Assembly (NCBI GenBank): GCA_035527455.1
Contig: DATLAN010000604.1
Coordinates: forward strand, 1-6,315
Direction: 5' to 3'
DNA from: DATLAN01 sp035527455
GTDB taxonomy: Bacteria; Planctomycetota; Planctomycetia; Pirellulales; Thermoguttaceae
DNA: 6,315 nt
Part shown: piece by piece, positions 1 to 5,400 of the stretch
How the letters are laid out: each line of letters opens with the position of its first letter
Numbering within the stretch: the stretch's first letter is position 1
Notes under the pieces: generated by a model
What the model saw: only the letters and a program-made list of their open reading frames with translations
What the model was told of the DNA's origin: nothing
The model's database searches: none
Program-made: the position numbers and the translations under genes

Positions 1-126
1 GACTTCGCACGGATCAGTCACCACCAGGTGGCCCGCGCGGAAAAACTACTCAACGAACGCCCCCGAAAACGACTCGGCTACCGAACACCCCAGGAAGTCC
101 TCGCCAACAAAATGCGCTGCAATTGA
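1..126 (+). CDS. IS30-family transposase, C-terminal fragment (5' end outside window)
   Basis: Frame 1 is open from the window edge and encodes 41 residues ending in TGA at 124-126. The peptide begins DFARISHHQVARAEKLLNER and continues with PRKRLGYRTPQEVL. The pattern LNxRPRKRLGYRTPxEV is the signature at the end of the DDE catalytic domain of IS30-family transposases, which cut and join element ends as circular or paired-end intermediates. The DDE residues themselves are expected upstream, though the final Glu of the triad normally lies shortly before this motif and is not visible here. The stop codon sits about 15 bp before sequence that reads as integrase, so the gene abuts the element's right end, as is usual in IS30 elements. 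Whether the transposase is intact cannot be judged from the window. Confidence 0.85.
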   Translation, partial: DFARISHHQVARAEKLLNERPRKRLGYRTPQEVLANKMRCN

Positions 127-140
127 TTCTTGACAGCGCC
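1..140 (+). mobile_element. Right end of an IS30-like insertion sequence (approximate boundary)
   Basis: The transposase fragment is followed by TTGATTCTTGACAGCGCC (123-140). In IS30-family elements the transposase stop commonly falls inside or next to the right terminal inverted repeat, and this stretch is the likely repeat. Integrase-like codons (ALIKRAGLELWPRLF in frame 3) begin at about 138. The boundary is therefore placed near 140, give or take about 8 bp. The left inverted repeat and any matching target duplication are outside the window, so the end is inferred and not proven. Confidence 0.5.
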
Positions 141-507
141 CTCATAAAAAGGGCCGGCCTGGAGCTCTGGCCGCGGTTGTTCCACAACCTTCGGTCAAGC
201 CGGGAGACGGAACTGGCCGCCCAGTTCCCGCTGCACGTGGTGACCCGTTGGCTGGGCAATACGCCGCGAATCGCGATGAGGCACTACCTGCAAGTGACCG
301 AGGACGACTTCGCCAGAGCGGCCGGCAAGACCAACGGCGAGTTCCCGGCACCTGCGCCCAAGCCGGCTCCCGAAACGGAATCCACCCGAAAGAGCGGTAC
401 TCGTCAGGACGTTTCCACAGAGGGGAACCATCCTGGCTCGACAGCGGGAAAAGAGGATTCGAACACATCGAACCCCAATGCCGCCGGGCTGGCAGGGCGC
501 GCTGCAG

Positions 508-543
508 AACGCGGTGCAGTTGCGGCGCAAAACGCGGTGCAGT
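508..543 (+). repeat. 13-bp direct repeat in the integrase tail
   Basis: AACGCGGTGCAGT occurs at 508-520 and again, identically, at 531-543, a 23-bp period. It lies in the part of the integrase frame that encodes the low-complexity tail. The repeat does not keep the reading frame (23 is not a multiple of 3), so it is more easily read as DNA structure than as a protein repeat. Confidence 0.7.
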
Positions 544-553
544 CAACGCATGC

Positions 554-627
554 CAGGGTGTGTCAGGGTATGACCGCGCAAAACAAAACCCCTGTCACCA
601 CAGGGGTTTATGCACATCCTGACACAC
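554..627. repeat. Tandem 10-bp repeat with an inverted copy flanking the hairpin
   Basis: CAGGGTGTG (554-562) and CAGGGTATG (564-572) are tandem copies with one mismatch at a 10-bp period, one helical turn. GTGTGTCAGG (558-567) is the perfect inverse of CCTGACACAC (618-627). The pair encloses the hairpin at 586-609. Its position between an integrase gene and its presumed tRNA target is where arm-type integrase sites usually lie, but that role is inference. Confidence 0.55.
579..609 (-). terminator. Intrinsic terminator, best read as the terminator of tRNA-Ser
   Basis: Positions 586-609 form a perfect 10-bp stem, AAACCCCTGT/ACAGGGGTTT, with a 4-nt loop. On the minus strand the stem is followed by TTTGTTTTGCG, a fair T-rich tail. 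On the plus strand it is followed by ATGCACATCC, with no T tract beyond the stem. It lies about 47 nt past the tRNA-Ser 3' end, a sensible place to end that transcript. It also sits inside the integrase reading frame. Confidence 0.65.
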
Positions 628-655
628 GTGGGCACACGCTGTCAAAATACATCAG

Positions 656-745
656 CGGAGAGGACAGGATTCGAACCTGCGGACCAGTTTGTTACCGGTC
701 AACGGTTTAGCAAACCGTCGCTTTCGACCACTCAGCCACCTCTCC
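656..745 (-). tRNA. tRNA-Ser(GCU)
   Basis: On the minus strand the gene begins GGAGAGG at 745 and ends CCTCTCC plus discriminator G at 656, 90 nt in all. The acceptor stem pairs fully (7 bp). The anticodon arm is ACGGT-TTGCTAA-ACCGT, giving anticodon GCU (complement of 709-711), which reads AGC and AGU. A long variable arm (GACCGG with CTGGTC) marks it as class II, as expected for serine. The T arm is GCAGG-TTCGAAT-CCTGT. G at the discriminator position is the usual serine identity. CCA is not encoded (CTG follows), so it must be added after transcription. The 3' half overlaps the end of the integrase frame on the other strand, which suggests the gene is an attachment site. Confidence 0.96.
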
Positions 746-762
746 AGCATGTAGGTTACAAG

Positions 763-791
763 ATTGTACTCCTTCGGTCCCCCGCCGTAAA
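763..791 (-). promoter_or_regulatory. Sigma70-type promoter of tRNA-Ser
   Basis: Minus strand TTTACG (786-791), a 17-nt spacer and TACAAT (763-768). Matches are 4/6 at -35 and 5/6 at -10. The predicted start near 756 leaves a leader of about 11 nt before the tRNA, which is normal for a tRNA gene. This supports the tRNA being expressed from its own promoter. Confidence 0.65.
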
Positions 792-854
792 GTCAGTCAG
801 GCCGGAGCCGGTTGCCATGTTCGGAAGTTCACCCACCACTCGCCACTCACCATT

Positions 855-1583
855 CTAGAATAGCCGGCGAAGGCGTTCGGCGATCGAGATGGGCTGTGGC
901 GCAGCGGGCAACTGTCCCTTGACGTATTGCTGCCAGTGGTTGACGTTGTTGTCGAGATCGACTCCGGTGATCTCCCGCAACGACAACACGGCCCGGTATT
1001 GCACGGCCGGGTTCCTGTCGGCCAGGACATTGCCCAACGCGGGCACGGCAGAAGGGTTCTTGGTTTCGCCCAATGCCCGAGCGGCCGCCAGTCGCACGTC
1101 CGTGTCGGCATCGCCCGCCAGAACGCGGCCCAGCAGGTCAACGGCCTGCGCGTCCCCTCGCCGTCCCCACATCCCACAGGCGGCGATCCGGACGCTTGCC
1201 TCCGGGTCGTCCAGAGCCGCTTCCAGCACTCGGTCCGCCTCGGCGCCGGGATATACGGCCAGGGTGCGGATGATCTCGGCCCGAATCATCGGATCTTCTT
1301 CCGTCCGGATGGACTCGCACAGTTCAAGCGAAATCCGCCCTTTCTGGTCCGGGCTGTTTCGCCGAGCGTCGCCGGCCATTTTCCGCAACTTCTCGATCCG
1401 TTCGGATGGCGAGAGTATCCCGGTCAACTCGTCCTTCGGTTTCTTCCGAAAGGACATCCAGTCGGGAATCTCGAGCCCATTCCGGCTGCTCCAGCCCATG
1501 AGATTGGCTGAGCAGCCTGCCATCGTGAGGGCCAACAGACAGCAGAATAGCCTCAGCACGCGTTTGCCGGAAACACAGACCAT
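855..1583 (-). CDS. HEAT-repeat lipoprotein, exported (242 aa)
   Basis: A signal peptide runs over residues 1-23: MVCVSGKR, then a hydrophobic stretch VLRLFCCLLALTMAG, then Cys24. The lipobox is MAGC, with an uncommon but tolerated Met at -3. After a linker, residues 97-207 carry three to four HEAT/PBS-lyase-like helical repeats, each with a D-(P/T)-x-VR-x-AA-x-x-L core (about 97-126, 127-158, 159-190 and a partial 191-207). A conserved-looking tail DLDNNVNHWQQYVKG follows. HEAT solenoids bind proteins; no enzyme residues are seen. The likely place is a membrane face, anchored by the lipidated Cys. The frame stays open to an ATG at 1655, but that lies upstream of the predicted transcription start (about 1634), so ATG 1583 is preferred. 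Its ribosome site is weak (AAGG 12 nt upstream). The gene stands alone between the tRNA and a divergent pair. The specific role is unknown. Confidence 0.82.
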   Translation of the reverse strand: MVCVSGKRVLRLFCCLLALTMAGCSANLMGWSSRNGLEIPDWMSFRKKPKDELTGILSPSERIEKLRKMAGDARRNSPDQKGRISLELCESIRTEEDPMIRAEIIRTLAVYPGAEADRVLEAALDDPEASVRIAACGMWGRRGDAQAVDLLGRVLAGDADTDVRLAAARALGETKNPSAVPALGNVLADRNPAVQYRAVLSLREITGVDLDNNVNHWQQYVKGQLPAAPQPISIAERLRRLF

Positions 1584-1640
1584 GGATGGCGATCGCCTTG
1601 GCACTGGGGGGCGTGGAGCTTCCGCGAGACATGAGGCGGG

Positions 1641-1669
1641 ACTATAGCATGGCATTCACCTCGAGCCAA
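1641..1669 (-). promoter_or_regulatory. Extended -10 promoter of the HEAT lipoprotein gene
   Basis: Minus strand TTGGCT (1664-1669), spacer of 17 nt and TATAGT (1641-1646), preceded by TGC, which makes an extended -10. Matches are 4/6 and 5/6. The start of transcription would be near 1634, giving a leader of about 50 nt to ATG 1583 and excluding the longer frame from 1655. Confidence 0.7.
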
Positions 1670-1755
1670 GATGAATCGAGCCAGAATACGCGCGAAAGTA
1701 GGGTAAGTGCGCAAAGATGGGAGGCTCGTTGTCTGTTTGGAAAACCAAGATTTCG

Positions 1756-1786
1756 GACTCCGCGACGAATATCCTTCGGCGGAGTC
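1756..1786. other. Hairpin in the divergent intergenic region
   Basis: GACTCCGC (1756-1763) pairs perfectly with GCGGAGTC (1779-1786). Inside it CGAA (1766-1769) pairs with TTCG (1775-1778) around a TATCC loop, with a 2-nt bulge. There is no T tract on either side, so it is not a clear terminator. The gap between the HEAT gene and the coiled-coil gene (1584-1922) otherwise holds only the promoters listed. The frame leading into the coiled-coil gene is open from 1707 but has no supporting start. Confidence 0.45.
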
Positions 1787-1846
1787 GGCGGATCGGGCGT
1801 GGGCCGCGGCACGAGGTCGTTCCCCCGCGGAGCCCGACTGGCCGGC

Positions 1847-1875
1847 TTCCGCCGATAGCCGGGTGGCGGTATCAT
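1847..1875 (+). promoter_or_regulatory. Possible promoter of the coiled-coil/SPFH pair
   Basis: TATCAT at 1870-1875 matches 5/6 of a -10 box, 48 bp before the ATG at 1923. At 17-nt spacing the -35 is TTCCGC (1847-1852), only a weak match. It is the best -10 in this stretch, but the call rests mostly on that one hexamer. Confidence 0.3.
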
Positions 1876-1922
1876 GCGATCAAGGGGGGCTCTCAAGCCC
1901 GCCTGCCAACAAGGAGACAGAC

Positions 1923-2432
1923 ATGCCCGAGCCGAGAGACCACGCCGAGAATCGAGGCTGGATCGAAACCATCTTGCGATTCATTCCCGGCTTTCGCGGG
2001 TATCTCGAGAAGGAGTACCGCCGGCAGAGCGACGATCTGCAGCGGGAGTGGCTGGCCGACCGCCTCGGGCGGAGCAAGCGGGCGATCGACAACGTCAGCC
2101 GGCCGCTGGCCGAGGCGGGCCAGATCGATCTGCTGCCGCAGGTGGATCGCCTCCGGGGCCGGCTCGACAAGCTGATCGGCCGCATCCGCGGCGCCGTGCA
2201 GGGTTATAGCGGCTTCTTCGACCTGGTCCAGGTGGACGAGAACCTCTTGGATCGAGTTTACGAACACGACGCTGCAATAATCAAGCAGGTGGATGCCCTG
2301 GCCGAAGCCATCCAAGAACTCCCGGCACGACAGGACGAAATCGCCACGCTGCTGGGAAATCTGCTCCGCCGGACCGACGAACTGGACGACCAGTGGGACG
2401 TGCGAGAGGACATGTTGAAAGGGGTGGAGTAG
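1923..2432 (+). CDS. Charged coiled-coil protein, partner of the SPFH protein (169 aa)
   Basis: ATG 1923 has a strong ribosome site (AAGGAG at 1911-1916, 6-nt spacer). An in-frame extension upstream to 1707 is unlikely because it has no such site. The protein has no signal peptide or membrane segment. The N-terminal part reads IETILRFIPGFRGYLEKEYRRQSDDLQREWLADRLGR. The pattern IPGxRGYxxKExRRxxDxxxRxxLA recalls small uncharacterised proteins I associate with SPFH neighbours in several phyla (recollection, not a search). The rest is almost all helix with heptad-like Leu spacing (LLPQVDRLRGRLDKLIGRIRG, then a C-terminal stretch of about 55 residues rich in Asp, Glu and Leu). The next gene is the SPFH protein on the same strand, 140 bp on, so the two are probably co-transcribed. 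A role as adaptor of the SPFH assembly is inference. No enzymatic motif is seen. Confidence 0.8.
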   Translation: MPEPRDHAENRGWIETILRFIPGFRGYLEKEYRRQSDDLQREWLADRLGRSKRAIDNVSRPLAEAGQIDLLPQVDRLRGRLDKLIGRIRGAVQGYSGFFDLVQVDENLLDRVYEHDAAIIKQVDALAEAIQELPARQDEIATLLGNLLRRTDELDDQWDVREDMLKGVE

Positions 2433-2572
2433 GAGGAAGTATGAATGATGAAGTAGGAATGATGAATGAAGAGTGGAGAGTGCCGCTTGCGGCTTCGCAG
2501 TGAACAGTAGCAAGTGGCTTCAAACCGGTGGTATCTATTTTCCCGGGCCGAAGAAAAAAAAGGGGATCGACA
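2433..2572 (+). repeat. Low-complexity spacer with GAATGATGAA repeats
   Basis: The gap between the two paired genes starts with a purine-rich stretch in which GAATGATGAA occurs at 2443-2452 and 2457-2466, a 14-bp period. A tight palindrome GCCGC-TT-GCGGC lies at 2482-2493. A 20-codon reading frame (ATG 2441 to TGA 2503) follows AGGAGG (2431-2436) but is made mostly of the repeat. I see no promoter here. The SPFH ribosome site (AGGGGA, 2561-2566) closes the gap. Confidence 0.5.
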
Positions 2573-3880
2573 ATGGGCGTTCGAATGGAAGTCATCCAGT
2601 ATTTCGATGAAGCGAACACGTCGCTGGTCCATCGAGAGCCGCCGCAGGGCTCGGCCGATATCAAGATCGGGGCCCAATTGATCGTGCAGGAGAACCAGGA
2701 GGCGATCTTCTTCCGCGACGGCAAGGCGATGGACGCGTTCGAGCCCGGCCGTCACACGCTGACCACCGCCAACGTCCCGCTGGTCACGCGGCTGTTGACT
2801 ATCTCCTGGCAGGAATCGCCCTTCCAGGCCCAGGTCTATTTCGTCGGCAAGCAGACCTTCCTCGATCAGAAGTGGGGCACCCGACAGCCGATCCCCTTCC
2901 GCGACGGCGAATTCGGCATGGTCCGGTTGCGGAGCTTCGGTAAGTACTCGTTCCGCGTGGTCGACGGCCGGCTGTTGTTGAACACGCTCGTGGGCACCCA
3001 GGGTAAATACACTACCGAAGAGGTCACCTCGTTTCTGAAAGACCTGATCGTCTCCCGGCTGGCGGATCTCTTGGGCACGCTGGGCATCAACCTGCTCGAT
3101 CTGGCGGCCAAGTACGACGAAGTGGCCGCCGGCGTCCGGGCGAAAGTGGCCGAGGACTTCGCCAAGTACGGCCTGGAGCTGGTCGACTTCTTCATCAACG
3201 CGATCACGCCGCCGAAGGAAGTCGAGGAGAAGATCGACGCCCGAAGTGCCATGGCCGCGGTGGGCAATCTCGACGCCTTCATGAAGTACCAGGCCGCCAA
3301 CAGCATGGCCAAGCTGGCCCAGCAGACCGGCGGAGGCACCGGTGGCAGCGCCATGGGAATGGGGATGGGCGTGGGCTTCGGGATGATGATGCCCGGCATG
3401 ATCCGGCAGGCTATGGGCGCCGGTGCCGCGCCCGGACCCGACTTCGGCGAGTTGGCGCCCGCCGCGCCGGTGACCAAGGATCCCAAAGCCATGGTCCGCT
3501 CCGTGGCCGAAGCGGCCGGGTACAAGATCGAAGCGTTGGGTGGAACGCTGCGGATCACCGTCCCGCTGGGCGCCTTGCGGAAACAGGTCGTCGCGGTCGA
3601 GTTCGGCCGGACGGACAAGGCGGGCCATGCGATGGTCAACTGCTGGTCGATTTGCGGCCCGGTGAGCGAGAAGAACGCAATGACCCTATTGCGTTACAAC
3701 ACCCGAATGCTCCACGGCGCGTTCGCCGTCCGCAAGGTCGACGGCGCCGAAATGGTCGTCATCCAGGCCAACCAACTCGCCGAGACCCTCGATCCGCTGG
3801 AAGTCACCCGCGTGCTCTCGGCCATCGCATGGCAGGCGGACGAAGTGGAGCAGCAGTTGGTCGGCGAGGATCGGTATTGA
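2573..3880 (+). CDS. YdjI-like SPFH (band 7) protein with YbjN/CesT-like C-terminal domain (435 aa)
   Basis: Residues about 30-245 form an SPFH domain of the soluble YdjI/virion-core-like branch (COG4260 type): IKIGAQLIVQENQEAIFFRDG near the start, FEPGRHTL, then a long helical part with AEDFAKYGLELVDFFINAITPP before the coiled helix. There is no N-terminal membrane segment, so membrane contact would be peripheral. In Bacillus, YdjI recruits PspA to the membrane and ends in a zinc ribbon. Here no CxxC pairs occur. Instead a Gly/Met-rich linker (253-290) leads to a domain at about 300-435, with LLRYNTRMLHGAFAVR and an acidic last helix (DEVEQQLVGEDRY). It resembles the YbjN/CesT chaperone-like fold; that match is by eye. 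ATG 2573 follows AGGGGA at 6 nt; a GTG at 2528 in frame lacks a ribosome site. The coiled-coil gene upstream is the likely partner. Confidence 0.88.
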   Translation: MGVRMEVIQYFDEANTSLVHREPPQGSADIKIGAQLIVQENQEAIFFRDGKAMDAFEPGRHTLTTANVPLVTRLLTISWQESPFQAQVYFVGKQTFLDQKWGTRQPIPFRDGEFGMVRLRSFGKYSFRVVDGRLLLNTLVGTQGKYTTEEVTSFLKDLIVSRLADLLGTLGINLLDLAAKYDEVAAGVRAKVAEDFAKYGLELVDFFINAITPPKEVEEKIDARSAMAAVGNLDAFMKYQAANSMAKLAQQTGGGTGGSAMGMGMGVGFGMMMPGMIRQAMGAGAAPGPDFGELAPAAPVTKDPKAMVRSVAEAAGYKIEALGGTLRITVPLGALRKQVVAVEFGRTDKAGHAMVNCWSICGPVSEKNAMTLLRYNTRMLHGAFAVRKVDGAEMVVIQANQLAETLDPLEVTRVLSAIAWQADEVEQQLVGEDRY

Positions 3881-3909
3881 GGATTTCGGATTGTGGGCGG
3901 AACAAGATC

Positions 3910-4005
3910 GTAGGCCGGAACAAGCGCAGCGCAGTTCCGGCACGCGGCCTCGCGCGGCCTTCTCGCGCCAAATGCCGGAACTGCGCTGCGCTTGTTCCGG
4001 CCTAC
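3910..4005. repeat. REP-like inverted doublet, family 1 (GTAG ... CTAC)
   Basis: Two perfect 33-bp inverted arms lie at 3910-3942 and 3973-4005, separated by 30 bp. Each arm starts at the outside with GTAG and contains its own hairpin, GCCGGAAC and GTTCCGGC around a 12-nt loop AAGCGCAGCGCA. This is the arrangement of two head-to-head REP units. It sits between the converging ends of the SPFH gene (stop 3880) and the dehydrogenase gene (stop 4025). It could also end or protect transcripts from both sides, as there is no other terminator here. Confidence 0.8.
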
Positions 4006-4024
4006 ACGGCTGCGAAGCACGCAA

Positions 4025-5080
4025 TCAAGCCCCATCCGGCAGCGGAACTCCCAGCTCCCCGGCCAAGTTGGACAGCTTGCTCCAGTTTCCCTCGTCGAAG
4101 GTGATCCCTTCGGCCGACTTTCGGGCAAGGCTTTGGCGTTCCGGATCGCCGGGCAGGGTGATGCGGTCCACGCCGTCGACAAGCGGACAGCCGCGCACGA
4201 ATTCGATCAGCGCGGAGACTTCACCGCGGAAGTGATCGGCGCCGCCGAAATGGACCGGATCGAGCACCATCATGAACACGCAGTTGCCGATCTGGTTGGC
4301 CGGGACGGCGCGGGCGCAGACGCCGCCCGAGAGTGCCCCGGTCATGATTTCCACCATCAGGCTTAGTGCGAATCCCTTATACGGCTGCGTGCCGCCCATG
4401 GGCAGAATGCTGCCGGGCGGATCGGCGTAGAGGTCGGCCGGGTCGTTGGTCGGGCGGCCCTCGCTGTCGAGGATCCAGCCGTCCGGACATTTCTCGCCGG
4501 CGATGTGTTTCACGCGGACCTTGCCTTCGGCCGTCACGCAGGTGCAGAAATCGGCCACGACCGGTTGCCCGTCGTTGGGGATTCCCACGGCGATCGGGTT
4601 GGTGCTCAGCCGCGGGGCCTTTCCGCCCGGGGGAGCCACGCGAACGACTCCGCCGTGGTTGTTGACCATCACCATGGCGAGTTTTTCGGCCTCGGTGGCC
4701 ATTTCGCAGTATTCCCCGAGCCGGCCGGTATGGGCACAGCGGATCATCGTGCCGATAGCGATCCCGGACTCGGCCGCCTTGTCGATCAGCCGCCGCATCA
4801 ACCGCCCGGCTTGCACCTGGCCGAACCCCCAATGACCGTCGACCGTCATCAGCGAGGGGGTTTCCTTGAGGATTTCGAACTCAGCCCCGGGCACGATCTC
4901 GCCCTTCGCGACTTGCGCGAGGTACTGCGGCACCCGCATCAGGCCGTGCGAATCGTATCCCCGCAGGTTGGCGTCCACGAGGCTTCGGGAAACCAGATCG
5001 ACTTCCTCTGGGCTCAATCCCCCGGTCTGTAGAAGCCTGGCGGCAAACTCGGTCAAAGCCGGGGCGAAAAAGGTGGGCAC
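4025..5080 (-). CDS. Ldh_2-family NAD(P)-dependent 2-hydroxyacid (malate/lactate-type) dehydrogenase (351 aa)
   Basis: The whole protein fits the malate/L-lactate dehydrogenase family, which includes ureidoglycolate dehydrogenase AllD, YbiC and 2,3-diketogulonate reductase and is unrelated to Rossmann-type LDH. Visible motifs: RGYDSHGLMRVPQYL (40-54) with Ser44, His45 and Tyr53, AHTGRLGEY (116-124) with His117, NNHGG (140-144), LSTNPIAVGIP (158-168), DFCTCVTAEGKV (178-189) and GTQPYKGFALSLMVEIMTG (230-248). Ser44, His45, Tyr53 and His117 correspond to the active-site set described for AllD. The family reduces 2-oxoacids or oxidises 2-hydroxyacids with NAD(P) in the cytosol. Length is normal. 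The exact substrate cannot be set: no allantoin or sugar-acid genes are nearby. The start is GTG (5078-5080) with GGGGAG 8 nt upstream, and the N-terminus matches the family's usual beginning. The gene converges on the SPFH gene. Confidence 0.9.
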   Translation of the reverse strand: MPTFFAPALTEFAARLLQTGGLSPEEVDLVSRSLVDANLRGYDSHGLMRVPQYLAQVAKGEIVPGAEFEILKETPSLMTVDGHWGFGQVQAGRLMRRLIDKAAESGIAIGTMIRCAHTGRLGEYCEMATEAEKLAMVMVNNHGGVVRVAPPGGKAPRLSTNPIAVGIPNDGQPVVADFCTCVTAEGKVRVKHIAGEKCPDGWILDSEGRPTNDPADLYADPPGSILPMGGTQPYKGFALSLMVEIMTGALSGGVCARAVPANQIGNCVFMMVLDPVHFGGADHFRGEVSALIEFVRGCPLVDGVDRITLPGDPERQSLARKSAEGITFDEGNWSKLSNLAGELGVPLPDGA

Positions 5081-5111
5081 TAGGGGGGCTCCCCGTGTTT
5101 GGCTTGTCTTC

Positions 5112-5235
5112 GTAGGTCAGGGCTTGCCCTGACAGCCGTCCGGCGGACATGTTCGTTCGATCGGCAATCCAATCCCGTCAGGGCTACACGGCCCGTCAGG
5201 GCAAGCCCTGACCTACACGGCCCGTCAGGGCAAGC
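5112..5235. repeat. REP-like cluster, family 2 (GTCAGGGC palindromes)
   Basis: GTAG (5112-5115) precedes GTCAGGGC-TT-GCCCTGAC (5116-5133). The inverse copy GTCAGGGC-AA-GCCCTGAC (5195-5212) is followed by CTAC (5213-5216). The two 22-bp units are perfect inverses. In addition a 23-bp stretch is repeated directly at 5184-5206 and 5213-5235, a 29-bp period, and a shortened copy, GTCAGGG plus CTACACGG, lies at 5177-5191. The cluster therefore looks like one inverted pair plus decayed tandem units. It lies directly upstream of the dehydrogenase start and must be inside its leader or promoter region. Confidence 0.8.
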
Positions 5236-5357
5236 TTGTGGAAAAACCACGTGATGTCGGGGCAATGGACGCATCCGCCCTGCGACCATGATACCCATCC
5301 GATCACGATCCGGCCACCGCCACCAGTCCATCGAACGGGTCGGCGGCGACTATGGCC

Positions 5358-5376
5358 GGGGCGGCTTCGTCGCCCC
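5358..5376. other. Small GC-rich hairpin between the dehydrogenase and rimI-like genes
   Basis: GGGGCG (5358-5363) pairs with CGCCCC (5371-5376) around GCTTCGT. There is no T tract on either side. It is part of the 5241-5486 spacer, in which I see no gene. Confidence 0.35.
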
Positions 5377-5400
5377 TAACGCGGCACAACCGCAACCAAA

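Larger units (their letters stand above)
127..710 (+). pseudogene. Tyrosine recombinase (phage-type integrase), C-terminal remnant truncated by the IS
   Basis: The frame encodes about 195 residues counted from the TTG at 123. The part ALIKRAGLELWPRLFHNLRS (138-197) is followed by RETEL, HVVTRWLGNT and MRHYLQV. This is the second half of a tyrosine-recombinase catalytic domain: HNLR supplies the HxxR box, RWLGN the His/Trp position, and the Tyr in RHYLQV is the nucleophile. The first catalytic Arg, the beta-hairpin Lys and the whole N-terminal DNA-binding domain are missing, so this fragment cannot be active alone. After residue 70 comes a low-complexity Ala/Pro/Gln/Asn tail typical of planctomycete integrases. 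The frame has no ATG and no good ribosome site; the TTG belongs to the IS end. It stops with TAG at 708-710, inside the tRNA-Ser gene, so the last 17 residues are encoded by tRNA sequence. The front half may survive beyond the left edge, on the other side of the IS. Confidence 0.8.

Noticed and set aside
751..770. GTAGG near the tRNA-Ser start as a further REP head
   Set aside because: No stable hairpin follows it, and the bases are explained by the tRNA leader and -10 box.
889..1647. Plus-strand frame of 252 codons opposite the HEAT gene
   Set aside because: Ser/Arg/Ala-rich shadow of a clear HEAT-repeat gene with its own promoter and signal peptide.
1584..1655. Longer start (ATG 1655) for the HEAT lipoprotein
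   Set aside because: It lies upstream of the predicted transcription start and would put 24 non-signal residues before a clear lipoprotein signal peptide.
1707..1922. In-frame upstream extension of the coiled-coil gene (72 codons)
   Set aside because: There is a strong ribosome site directly before ATG 1923, none before 1707, and the extension crosses a hairpin and a likely promoter.
2258..3628. Long minus-strand frame of 456 codons opposite the coiled-coil and SPFH genes
   Set aside because: It is antisense to two well-supported genes; its protein is rich in His, Arg and Gly with no recognisable domain, as expected from a high-GC shadow frame.
5112..5235. CRISPR array
   Set aside because: Only two full direct repeats with 6 bp between them and no varied spacers; palindromic REP-like units explain it better.
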